Below are positions 53,925 to 61,595 of a DNA stretch of 64,000 nucleotides, piece by piece. This DNA is from an uncultured Paracoccaceae bacterium (lineage in GTDB: Bacteria > Pseudomonadota > Alphaproteobacteria > Rhodobacterales > Rhodobacteraceae), in assembly GCA_947488175.1 (NCBI GenBank), contig CANKYO010000001.1:496001-560000 (forward strand), in the 5' to 3' direction. Made by a program: the position numbers and the translations under genes. Numbering within the stretch: the stretch's first letter is position 1; each line of letters opens with the position of its first letter. Under the pieces are notes generated by a model. It was not told the DNA's origin. It saw nothing but the letters and a program-made list of their open reading frames with translations, and did no database searches.

Positions 53925-54806
53925 ATGCAGATTGCATTTCACATCGGCGCAAACTGCACAGACGAAGACCGGCTTATCAAATCACTTCTCAAAAACGCCG
54001 ATGTTTTTCTGAAAGAGCAGATCGCCGTGCCCGGCCCGGGTAGATATCGCAAGCTGATCCGTGAAACCATTGCGGCGCTCAAAGGGGCAAAACCTGCCGA
54101 CGACACGCGCAACATCCTGCTTGATACAATTGTTGAAAACGACAATATCGGTCGGGTTGTTCTGAGCAACGGCAACTTCATCTGCATCCCGCCACGCATC
54201 TTCGATCATGGATTGCTTTACAGCCAGGCGGGGCCCAAGGCGCGGGCGTTGCGGCAATTGTTCCCCAAGGACGACATCACCCTGTTTATGGGCATCCGAA
54301 ATCCCGCGACCTTTCTGCAAGAGACATTTCTGCGATCCAACGCCAAGACAATCGACGAATATCTTGGCATCATGCGCCCCACGGAGATTCAGTGGTCCGA
54401 CATGATCCGGCGGATCAGAGAGGACGCGCCGGATGTGGCGCTGACCGTCTGGTGCAACGAAGACGCGCCGCTCTTGTGGGAACAGATTATGCGCGAGATA
54501 TCAGGTGTGAACCCTGACACACCGATCGTAGGCGGCCTCGATATGCTGGCAACCATCATCTCGCGCGATGGCATGCAGCTTTTGTACACCAAACTACAGT
54601 CTCAGCCGCCGCAATCCGCTGCGGACATGCATGAAATGATTGCAGAAATCTGGGAGACCCACGCGCTGGACGATCAGGTTGAGGATGAAATCAACCAGCC
54701 CGAATTGGATCCGGCGCTCTTGGAACAAATGACCGAAATGTATGACGCCGATGTGGCAAAGATCGCCAGCATGCAGGGGGTGAAACTGCTGCTGCCCTTT
54801 GACTAA
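53925..54806 (+). CDS. Conserved protein of unknown function, sulfotransferase-like
   Basis: 293 residues. QIAFHIGANCTDEDRLIKSLLKN at the N-terminus resembles the P-loop-type start (hxxxhHIGhpKTGTT) of sulfotransferase-like proteins, although G-K-T is replaced; the rest (LFMGIRNPATFLQETFLRSNAKTIDEYL) also fits that fold. The upstream frame from 53823 overlaps the divergent permease; I start at 53925 with AGGGGC upstream. Real activity is unknown. Confidence 0.55.
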   Translation: MQIAFHIGANCTDEDRLIKSLLKNADVFLKEQIAVPGPGRYRKLIRETIAALKGAKPADDTRNILLDTIVENDNIGRVVLSNGNFICIPPRIFDHGLLYSQAGPKARALRQLFPKDDITLFMGIRNPATFLQETFLRSNAKTIDEYLGIMRPTEIQWSDMIRRIREDAPDVALTVWCNEDAPLLWEQIMREISGVNPDTPIVGGLDMLATIISRDGMQLLYTKLQSQPPQSAADMHEMIAEIWETHALDDQVEDEINQPELDPALLEQMTEMYDADVAKIASMQGVKLLLPFD

Positions 54807-54809
54807 GGG

Positions 54810-55067
54810 CTACATGCCCAGCGCAGACTTATACATGTCCAGCACAGCCTCTTCCTCTGCCAGATCATTGGCGTCTCGCTTGCGGATCGCAATGACCTTG
54901 CGCAGAACCTTGGTGTCGTAACCGCGCCCCTTGGCTTCTGCCATAACTTCCTTCTGTGCGTCCGCAATATCTTTCTTTTCGGCATCAAGCCGTTCAAAAC
55001 GCTCAATAAACTGACGCAGCTCCTGCGCGGCGACAGTGGATGTAGTGTCAGTGACTGAATCGTTCAT
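54810..55067 (-). CDS. gapR: GapR-like DUF2312 DNA-binding protein
   Basis: 85 residues, a two-helix coiled-coil ([52 protein letters not shown], split by eye) typical of DUF2312, the family of Caulobacter GapR, which clamps overtwisted DNA ahead of replication and transcription forks. Start 55067 has GGAGAGCATT upstream. Universal in alphaproteobacteria, so this is a housekeeping gene. Confidence 0.9.
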   Translation of the reverse strand: MNDSVTDTTSTVAAQELRQFIERFERLDAEKKDIADAQKEVMAEAKGRGYDTKVLRKVIAIRKRDANDLAEEEAVLDMYKSALGM

Positions 55068-55177
55068 CAATGCTCTCCTCGCAGACGCCCCTTCCCTAGC
55101 CGCAGCACCGCATACCTGCAACCCTTGCGAAGCCATCCACGGCACGATAACGCTGCGCAAAAGGCCGGAGGGTGAAT

Positions 55178-55393
55178 ATGGAATATGTCGTATGGGGCGG
55201 CACGGCGTTAACTGTGCTCGGTTTTTTCGGCATCATCTACACGATGATCGCCGTGCGGCGCGCCAAGAATGCCGGGCTGAGTGATGAGGAATTGCGCGCG
55301 CAGATCGGGCGCATCCTTCCCATTAACCTCGGCGCGCTTTTCGCCTCGACCATTGGGCTGATGGCTGTTGTCATCGGCGTTTGGCTCAGCTAG
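55178..55393 (+). CDS. Small membrane protein
   Basis: 71 residues with two transmembrane helices ([17 protein letters not shown] and [20 protein letters not shown]) and an intervening charged loop ([19 protein letters not shown]). Strong ribosome binding site GGAGGG before the ATG at 55178. I know no function; looks conserved in Rhodobacterales. The last four bases overlap the convergent kinase gene. Confidence 0.7.
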   Translation: MEYVVWGGTALTVLGFFGIIYTMIAVRRAKNAGLSDEELRAQIGRILPINLGALFASTIGLMAVVIGVWLS

Positions 55394-56433
55394 CGGCCTT
55401 CGCGGATCACACCTGTCGCCATCGCGGCAAGCGCTGGAACGGCTGCACCATACTTGCGCGCCATTTCCGGGTTCGATGCATTGCCCGCAGCGGCCCGCGC
55501 CGCAACCCCGGCCAAAATCGATGCCAGCCGGAAAAAGGCAAAGACCAGATAAAATGGCCAGTCTTTCACGTCACCTAACCCACGCCTGCGAGCATAATCA
55601 GCGACATAATCCGCCTCCGACGGAATGCCCAGCGCCGCGCGATCAATGCCTGCCAACCCACGCATATCCCCCTGATTGGGCAACCGCCATTGCATGCACT
55701 GATAGGCCAGATCGGCCATCGGATGCCCCAATGTCGACAATTCCCAATCCAAAACCCCTGCAATAACAGGGTCCTCTGGGGCAAACATGATGTTATCCAG
55801 CCGCCAGTCGCCATGCACCAGCGCCACCTGCCCGTCATCCGCCGGCATCTCTGCGGCCAGCCAATCCATGATCGCCACCATCATCGGATCAGGCGTATCA
55901 ACCGACGCCAGATACTGCTTGCTCCACCGATCAAGCTGCCGGGCAAAATAATTGCCGGGCTTGCCATAATCCGACAGACCCACCGCACCCACATCCACAT
56001 CATGCAAGGCAGCTAATGCCGCATTCATCGCGTCGTAAATCGCGGTCCGATCAGCCTGACTCACCTCCGGCAAAGCCGGATCCCAGAAAATACGCCCCGG
56101 CAAAAATCGCATCACGAAAAAGGCGCGACCGCTGGGGGATACCCCCTCATCCGCCAGATGCAGCATCTCGGGCACCGGCACATCGGTCCCCGCCAGCGCC
56201 TTCATCACACGATATTCGCGGTCAACCGCATGGGCCGACGGCAACAGCTTGCCCGGCGGCTTGCTGCGCAACACATAGGTGCCGCTTCCGGCCTCCAGCT
56301 TATAGGTCGGGTTCGACTGACCCGTGCCAAACTTGGTCACGGCCCCCAGTGCCGCAAACCCCGCAACGGCATCCTCCAGATACGCACCCAGCGCATCATG
56401 CGACATACCAAGACCAATTGCAGCTTCTTCCAT
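55390..56433 (-). CDS. APH-type phosphotransferase, ACAD10/11 kinase-domain-like
   Basis: 347 residues from the start at 56433 (MEEAAIGLGM). Aminoglycoside-phosphotransferase fold: TYKLEAGSGTYVLRSKPPGKLLPSAHAVDREYRV with the ATP lysine, LVHGDWRLDNIMF (catalytic Asp), and GVLDWELSTLGHPMADLAY with the metal Asp. This variant, unlike antibiotic kinases, is the domain found in mammalian ACAD10/11, where it phosphorylates 4-hydroxyacyl-CoA. It lies divergent from an acyl-CoA dehydrogenase, just as the two domains are fused in ACAD11. Confidence 0.82.
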   Translation of the reverse strand: MEEAAIGLGMSHDALGAYLEDAVAGFAALGAVTKFGTGQSNPTYKLEAGSGTYVLRSKPPGKLLPSAHAVDREYRVMKALAGTDVPVPEMLHLADEGVSPSGRAFFVMRFLPGRIFWDPALPEVSQADRTAIYDAMNAALAALHDVDVGAVGLSDYGKPGNYFARQLDRWSKQYLASVDTPDPMMVAIMDWLAAEMPADDGQVALVHGDWRLDNIMFAPEDPVIAGVLDWELSTLGHPMADLAYQCMQWRLPNQGDMRGLAGIDRAALGIPSEADYVADYARRRGLGDVKDWPFYLVFAFFRLASILAGVAARAAAGNASNPEMARKYGAAVPALAAMATGVIREGR

Positions 56434-56530
56434 GACGGCATTTGGAACGACGCACGCGAATAACACAACCCTTCGATTGACACGCGGGCGCACCAATGCA
56501 CGATGACCCCACATCAAGAGGGAGCAGAGA

Positions 56531-57760
56531 ATGGATCTGGGGCAAACCGAACGGCTGAAACCGGTACTGGCCGCCGTCAAGACAATGGTCAGCGATGAAA
56601 TCGCCCCCTTGGACGCGGAATTCCTGGCCGAAGTCGAAATCGGCGACCGTTGGACCTACACACCCCGGCAGACCGAAATCGTCGAAGGATTGAAACAAAA
56701 GGCCCGTGATCGCGGACTCTGGAATTTCTGGGACACATTCCGCGACGGCCCCCAGCTCAACACCGTAGAATATGCCTATCTGGCCGAGGAAATGGGCAAA
56801 TGCCATCTCGGGGCAGAGGTGTTCAATTGCAACGCCCCCGACACTGGCAACATGGAGGTGTTCGCCCGCTACGGCACCGACGCCATGAAAGCACAATGGC
56901 TGAAACCGCTGATGGACGGGACAATCCGATCCGCCTACCTGATGACCGAACCCGATGTCGCCAGTTCCGACGCCACCAATATCGCCATGCGCTGCGAACG
57001 CGACGGCGACAATTATGTGCTCAACGGCGAAAAATGGTGGGCCACCGGCGCGGGCGACCCGCGCTGCGCGGTCCATATCGTGATGGTGCGCACCGCCCAT
57101 GACGGTCCCAAACACCGGCAGCATTCCATGATCGTGGTACCCACCGACACACCCGGCATCCAGAAACTCCGCGCGATGGAGGTTTACGGTCACGACGACG
57201 CCCCCCACGGGCACATGCATTTCCGCTATGACAACGTGCGGGTGCCAGCCGAAAACCTGCTGGTCGGCGAAGGGGCAGGTTTCGAAATCGCACAGGGGCG
57301 CCTTGGGCCCGGCCGGATTCACCACTGCATGCGCGCCATCGGCCAGGCCGAAAGCGCGCTCGCCGCGATGTGCCGCCGGTCAATTGCGCGGCAGGCCTTC
57401 GGCAAACCGCTCGCACAATTGGGCGAGAATTTCGACCTGATCGCAGAGGCGCGCATGGACATCGAACAGGCCCGCCTCCTCTGTCTCAAAGCGGCGTGGA
57501 TGATGGATCAGGGGGATAAAAGGGCAGCGGCGCCATGGATCAGCCAGATCAAGGTAATCGCGCCACGCGTCGCGCTTAACGTCACCGACATGGCCATTCA
57601 GATGCACGGGGCTGCAGGGGTCTCACAAGACACAACACTGGCGCGGCAATGGACCCACCTGCGGACGTTGCGGTTGGCCGACGGTCCCGACGCAGTACAT
57701 CGCAGGCAAGTCGCCCGGAACGAACTTGCGCCTTACATCTCGGGGCAGAATATCTCGTAA
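56531..57760 (+). CDS. Acyl-CoA dehydrogenase, ACAD10/11-like
   Basis: 409 residues: N-terminal helical domain, MTEPDVASSDATNIAMRCERDGDNYVLNGEKWWATGAGDPRCAVHI (split by eye) with the FAD/substrate loop, and a C-terminal IQMHGAAGVSQDTTLARQWTHLRTLRLADGPDAVHRRQVAR ending. The closing motif is that of the ACAD11-type enzymes. With the divergent kinase it may remove the 4-phospho group and oxidise the acyl chain, so that 4-hydroxy acids enter beta-oxidation. Its 3' end overlaps the convergent repressor gene by about 25 bases. Confidence 0.85.
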   Translation: MDLGQTERLKPVLAAVKTMVSDEIAPLDAEFLAEVEIGDRWTYTPRQTEIVEGLKQKARDRGLWNFWDTFRDGPQLNTVEYAYLAEEMGKCHLGAEVFNCNAPDTGNMEVFARYGTDAMKAQWLKPLMDGTIRSAYLMTEPDVASSDATNIAMRCERDGDNYVLNGEKWWATGAGDPRCAVHIVMVRTAHDGPKHRQHSMIVVPTDTPGIQKLRAMEVYGHDDAPHGHMHFRYDNVRVPAENLLVGEGAGFEIAQGRLGPGRIHHCMRAIGQAESALAAMCRRSIARQAFGKPLAQLGENFDLIAEARMDIEQARLLCLKAAWMMDQGDKRAAAPWISQIKVIAPRVALNVTDMAIQMHGAAGVSQDTTLARQWTHLRTLRLADGPDAVHRRQVARNELAPYISGQNIS

Positions 57761-58050
57761 ATCCGTTCAAGGATCGGGCGAACACGCGGATCGGCAAGGC
57801 TGTAACGCATACTGCGGCCCTGGCGTTCGCAACTCACCAAACCTTCGCTGCGCAAGCGCAGTAATTGACCTGACACATATGACTGGCTGGCACCAAGGGC
57901 CTTCTCCAACTCGCCTACCGACAAATCACCAGGCACCAACGCGCAGAGAATGCGCAGCCGGCCAGCATTCGAAAGGGCCTTGAGCATATCTGCCGCTTCT
58001 GCGGCGGCAGCGTCCATTGGATCGGCCAATGTCTCCAGTTGTTCAGTCAT
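57733..58050 (-). CDS. SqrR/BigR-like ArsR family repressor
   Basis: 105 residues. Winged helix LSVGELEKALGASQSYVSGQLLRLRSEGLVSCERQGRSMRYSLAD (split by eye). Cysteines at 36 (LRILCALVPGD) and 102 (IFCPEM) match the persulfide-forming pair of SqrR/BigR; a third is at 74. No metal-binding ArsR cysteine motif (ELCVCDL) is present. So a sulfane-sulfur-responsive repressor is expected. ATG at 58050 (a GTG precedes). Divergent from the persulfide dioxygenase gene with a palindrome between them. Confidence 0.83.
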   Translation of the reverse strand: MTEQLETLADPMDAAAAEAADMLKALSNAGRLRILCALVPGDLSVGELEKALGASQSYVSGQLLRLRSEGLVSCERQGRSMRYSLADPRVRPILERIYEIFCPEM

Positions 58051-58073
58051 CACTATCTTTCTGACGCTTTAAA

Positions 58074-58091
58074 CATTCCAATATTGAAATG
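58074..58091. promoter_or_regulatory. Operator palindrome for the SqrR/BigR-like repressor
   Basis: CATTCCAATATTGAAATG is a near-perfect 18-base inverted repeat (16 of 18) in the 81-base divergent gap. A partly palindromic GTATAATTCATAC follows at 58091-58103. Position covers both promoters. Confidence 0.6.
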
Positions 58092-58131
58092 TATAATTCA
58101 TACGCTATCTTTGTATCAAAGGAGATTCGCA

Positions 58132-58995
58132 ATGACACCCCATGTAAGAGCGTTCTTTGATAATGCAACCAACACCGTGTCCTATGTGGTACGCGAACCC
58201 GAGGGGCGCGCATGTGCCATTATAGATAGCGTGTTGGACTATGATCAGGCGTCGGGGCGCACAGATACCAGCTCCGCTGACGAGGTTATTGCCTGGGTCA
58301 AGACCGAAAAGCTGCAGGTCGCGTGGATCCTGGAAAGCCATGTCCACGCGGACCATCTGTCAGCTGCGCCATACCTGCAGGAACATCTGGGCGGCAAAAT
58401 CGGGATTGGTGCCAATATCACCGTCGTGCAGGACACGTTTGGCAAAGTCTTCAACGAAGGGACCGAATTTCAGCGTGACGGGTCACAATTTGATGCCTTG
58501 TTCAAGGAAGGCGACAGCTTTCATATCGGACAAATGCGAGCCGACGTTCTGCACACACCGGGCCATACTCCGGCCTGCCTGACCTACGTGATCGGCGACG
58601 CCGCATTTGTGGGCGACACGCTCTTCATGCCTGACTTTGGGACCGCCCGGTGCGATTTCCCCGGCGGCTCGGCCGAAGATCTCTATGCCTCAATCCAGAA
58701 GATCCTCGCGCTGCCGGATGAAACCAGGGTCTTTGTCGGTCACGATTACAAAGCACCGGGCCGCGTTGAATTTGCCTGGGAAACGACAGTTGGTGAGCAA
58801 AAGGCGCTCAACGTCCATATCGGTGCGGGCCGCCCGATGGAAGAATTCGTCGCAATGCGTAACGAACGTGATGCGGGGCTAGGCATGCCGCGGCTGATCC
58901 TGCCCTCGCTGCAAACCAACATGCGCGCGGGGCAATTGCCGCCACCCGAAGACAACGGCCAAAGTTACTTCAAGGTGCCGATCAACAGGCTCTAG
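58132..58995 (+). CDS. ETHE1-type persulfide dioxygenase (MBL fold)
   Basis: 287 residues. Metallo-beta-lactamase fold with H-x-H-x-D-H in ESHVHADHLSAA (His70, His72, Asp74, His75), HTPGHTPACLTY, GDTLFMPDFGTARCDFPGGSAEDLY and VFVGHDYKAPGR. This is the ETHE1/Blh branch, which oxidises glutathione persulfide to sulfite. AAAGGAG before the ATG at 58132. The bacterial Blh protein is often fused to a DUF442 domain; here that domain is a separate gene at the end of the operon. Confidence 0.85.
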   Translation: MTPHVRAFFDNATNTVSYVVREPEGRACAIIDSVLDYDQASGRTDTSSADEVIAWVKTEKLQVAWILESHVHADHLSAAPYLQEHLGGKIGIGANITVVQDTFGKVFNEGTEFQRDGSQFDALFKEGDSFHIGQMRADVLHTPGHTPACLTYVIGDAAFVGDTLFMPDFGTARCDFPGGSAEDLYASIQKILALPDETRVFVGHDYKAPGRVEFAWETTVGEQKALNVHIGAGRPMEEFVAMRNERDAGLGMPRLILPSLQTNMRAGQLPPPEDNGQSYFKVPINRL

Positions 58996-59018
58996 GCCTC
59001 AGAAAATCAAGGAAAAAC

Positions 59019-59444
59019 ATGCAAACAGAATGGATACTGGGCCTCGCCGGTGGCGTGCTCATCGGAATAGCTGCGTCCATCTTTCTGCTGGTGAACGGCA
59101 GGATCATGGGTGCATCCGGCATTATCGGCGGCCTTGTTGATGGGTCCGGCCGCGCCGATTGGGTCGAACGGGCGGCGTTGATTGTGGGCCTCATTGCGGC
59201 GCCTGCTGCAATCATCCTGTTTACCGGCGAAGGGGAAACACACCTCACCGGCAATTGGGTTGTTATCATCGCCGCCGGTCTGCTTGTGGGCGTTGGAACC
59301 AGACTGGCCAATGGCTGCACATCCGGGCATGGCGTCTGCGGCATCTCGCGTTTGTCGCTACGGGGAATTGTTGCGACCGCCTTCTATATCGGCGCTGGCG
59401 GTCTGACCATGGTGCTGTTCAAACATGTGTGGGGGATCATCTGA
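59019..59444 (+). CDS. YeeE/YedE family membrane protein, first
   Basis: 141 residues with four helices; ANGCTSGHGVCGISRLS is the diagnostic Cys-bearing motif of YeeE/YedE (TsuA-type, PmpA) that guides thiosulfate or persulfide-like sulfur through the membrane. Overlaps the next gene by one base. Part of the repressor/dioxygenase operon. Confidence 0.85.
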   Translation: MQTEWILGLAGGVLIGIAASIFLLVNGRIMGASGIIGGLVDGSGRADWVERAALIVGLIAAPAAIILFTGEGETHLTGNWVVIIAAGLLVGVGTRLANGCTSGHGVCGISRLSLRGIVATAFYIGAGGLTMVLFKHVWGII

Positions 59445-59875
59445 TGCGCATCCTGATTTCGTTCATTGTCGGCGCAACCTTCGGCGCCGGTCTGCTGATA
59501 TCGGGCATGACAGACACAACCAAAGTGCAAGGTTGGCTGGATGTCTTCGGCAATTGGGATCCCACACTGGCCTTTGTGATGGGCGGCGCAATCATTCCGA
59601 TGGCGATTGCATGGCGTTTCACCAACGGACGCAAGCCCGTCCTCGCGGAAAGCTTTCCAGCACCGCCGGAACCGCGATTGGGGCGCAATCTGGTACTCGG
59701 CTCGGCACTTTTCGGCATGGGCTGGGGGCTTGCTGGGCTCTGCCCTGGCCCGGCTATCGCATCGCTGAGCTACGGCGGCATTGGCGGGATCTTGTTTCTG
59801 CTTGCGATGCTGGCAGGCATGGCGATGGCCCCTGCCATACGAACCCGGCTGGACCAGCAGCCCGTGGCGGTCTAG
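59444..59875 (+). CDS. YeeE/YedE family membrane protein, second
   Basis: 143 residues, the partner half: start MRILISFIVGATFGAGLLISGMTDTTKVQGWLD, later GMGWGLAGLCPGPAIASLS with a single cysteine. In the PmpAB pair, one protein has GC-x-S-G and the other LCPGPA, as here. The frame extends upstream but the ATG sharing a base with the preceding stop is clearly the start. Possibly handles sulfur import or export together with its neighbour. Confidence 0.85.
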   Translation: MRILISFIVGATFGAGLLISGMTDTTKVQGWLDVFGNWDPTLAFVMGGAIIPMAIAWRFTNGRKPVLAESFPAPPEPRLGRNLVLGSALFGMGWGLAGLCPGPAIASLSYGGIGGILFLLAMLAGMAMAPAIRTRLDQQPVAV

Positions 59876-59884
59876 AACGCCGCC

Positions 59885-60319
59885 ATGGAAATCAGACCGC
59901 TCAGCCCGACCTACGCCGTGTCACCCCAGATCGAGGTGGATGATGTGCCTGCGATTGCCGACGCGGGATATCGAACCATCATCTGCAACCGACCCGATGC
60001 CGAGGTTCCGCCAAGCCATCAGGCCGTTGCGATCGAGGCTGCGGCCAAAGCAGCGGGATTGGCGTTTGTATGCATCCCCGTGACGCACCAGACCCTGAAT
60101 ATGGATATGGTGAGCGCACAGAAGACAGCGATGGCCAAATCCGATGGGCCGGTGCTGGCCTATTGTGCCTCCGGCACAAGGAGTTCGATTGTCTGGTCGC
60201 TTGGCGTCGCGGATCAAATGACAGCCGATCAGATTCTGGCCGCGACCGCCGCTGCCGGCTACAACCTCGACGGGTTGCGGCCGCAACTCGACGCAGTCGC
60301 CAACCAGGCCAAGACGTAA
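59885..60319 (+). CDS. DUF442/TIGR01244 phosphatase-like sulfur protein
   Basis: 144 residues. GYRTIICNRPDAEVPP and the loop YCASGTRS with Cys94 and Arg99 (C-x4-R) mark the DUF442 family that accompanies, or is fused to, ETHE1-type dioxygenases, probably as a sulfurtransferase that delivers persulfide. Last gene of the operon, ten bases after the second YeeE gene. A shorter paralogue with HKGG in the loop lies at 20748-21080. Confidence 0.82.
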   Translation: MEIRPLSPTYAVSPQIEVDDVPAIADAGYRTIICNRPDAEVPPSHQAVAIEAAAKAAGLAFVCIPVTHQTLNMDMVSAQKTAMAKSDGPVLAYCASGTRSSIVWSLGVADQMTADQILAATAAAGYNLDGLRPQLDAVANQAKT

Positions 60320-60425
60320 GCGTCTATTCACCTGTGCAATGCAACCCGCAGTTAGGATTCGACACCTGAACTTTTGAGATGGGCCCTTAAGCAGCCAGCG
60401 CCGCGGTTCTTACAGTCGACAACCC

Positions 60426-61520
60426 TTAATCCGACACGGAAATCGCTTCCAGATCCATTGACGCCATCGACAAATCACCTGCGTCATCATCCTCAGTTGC
60501 CATCAGATCGTCTGGCTGTTCATCCAGCCCCGCGGGTTGTGTGAAGTCGCCGATGTCACCGATCAGTTGGTCGGGTGCCGTCTCACCGCCCGTGGCAAGC
60601 GGCGGCATGGCGGACCGGGCGGCACCTGACAAGTCGTGTAGCTGGGGCAAGGGCGCTGGCTCTACCCTGACGGCGCGCATGCCACCCAACTGTCCCAATT
60701 TGGCCTGTGCGACCTTCTGACCGTCCTGCGACAGCAATCTGACCGAATTCACCGTACATCCCAACAGGGGCAGAACCTGCCCGACCTGCAGATTTTGGGC
60801 CTCCGACAGCGGCATTTTTAAGCGATGCAAAAGGGCGTCCAGTTCACCTGGCGCATCAGCCACAGCCGCCTGAAACAGGGTCGCCCAGTCCGCGTTTTCA
60901 GATGGCGCTGTCTCTGCCATTGGCTGGGGCTTGGACAACGGCAAGGCAATAAGCATTTGCCCCTGACGTTCCGCCACCCCCAGATCAATACTCAGGCGCA
61001 GGATGCGATAGTCCTGATCGGCAAGCATCAGACCCGCCGCCCGGCTGCTGTCAATACGGTCGCCCAATCCCACACCGTCGGCCCAGCCGTCAAACTCTGT
61101 CCCGACCGTGACCGTCGGAAAGGCGGACAGGAACGCCGACAACACAGGGTCGCACATCGACTTATCGGTGCGCGTCGCTGACCGTTCTTCCGCCTTCGCG
61201 GCAATCAGGCGACCGGTCGTCTGCATCTCCAACATCGCGGCGCGCAATTGCATGTCCAGCGCAGTCAGGCCAACCAGCTTGCCGTCACGCTGCAACCCGA
61301 TCAGCATCAGGTTGTCGTCCAACCCGCCAAGCAGATCATCCAACGGCTGCGTTTCCTCACCCATGCCGATCACCGTCAAAACCAAGCCGATGGTGTCGTT
61401 CGCAGCCTTTGTAAGCGCCAGACGCACCGCGCGCGACGATGTCAGCGGCATTTCCGCCGCATCGCCCGCCTGACGACCCGTCATGCGCCGCAAGATCATC
61501 GAATGCATACTGTCGCTCAT
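60426..61520 (-). CDS. FliM/FliN-like SpoA-domain protein
   Basis: 364 residues. N-terminus RALxRMTGRQAG-like (ILRRMTGRQAGDAAEMPLTSSRAVRLALTKAAND), a helical middle, and an SpoA-type segment near residues 235-295 (HRLKMPLSEAQNLQVGQVLPLLGCTVNSVRLLSQDGQKVAQAKLGQLGGMRAVR, split by eye). The tail is acidic and unstructured. In Rhodobacterales annotated as FliM/FliN-family flagellar motor switch. No other flagellar gene is adjacent, so its place in a motor is assumed. Confidence 0.65.
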   Translation of the reverse strand: MSDSMHSMILRRMTGRQAGDAAEMPLTSSRAVRLALTKAANDTIGLVLTVIGMGEETQPLDDLLGGLDDNLMLIGLQRDGKLVGLTALDMQLRAAMLEMQTTGRLIAAKAEERSATRTDKSMCDPVLSAFLSAFPTVTVGTEFDGWADGVGLGDRIDSSRAAGLMLADQDYRILRLSIDLGVAERQGQMLIALPLSKPQPMAETAPSENADWATLFQAAVADAPGELDALLHRLKMPLSEAQNLQVGQVLPLLGCTVNSVRLLSQDGQKVAQAKLGQLGGMRAVRVEPAPLPQLHDLSGAARSAMPPLATGGETAPDQLIGDIGDFTQPAGLDEQPDDLMATEDDDAGDLSMASMDLEAISVSD

Positions 61521-61595
61521 GGACCCGCCACAGGTTTATCAGCCTGCAGATTAACCAATCAGAGGTTACGGTTCTGCTAACGGTGACCCATCGCG

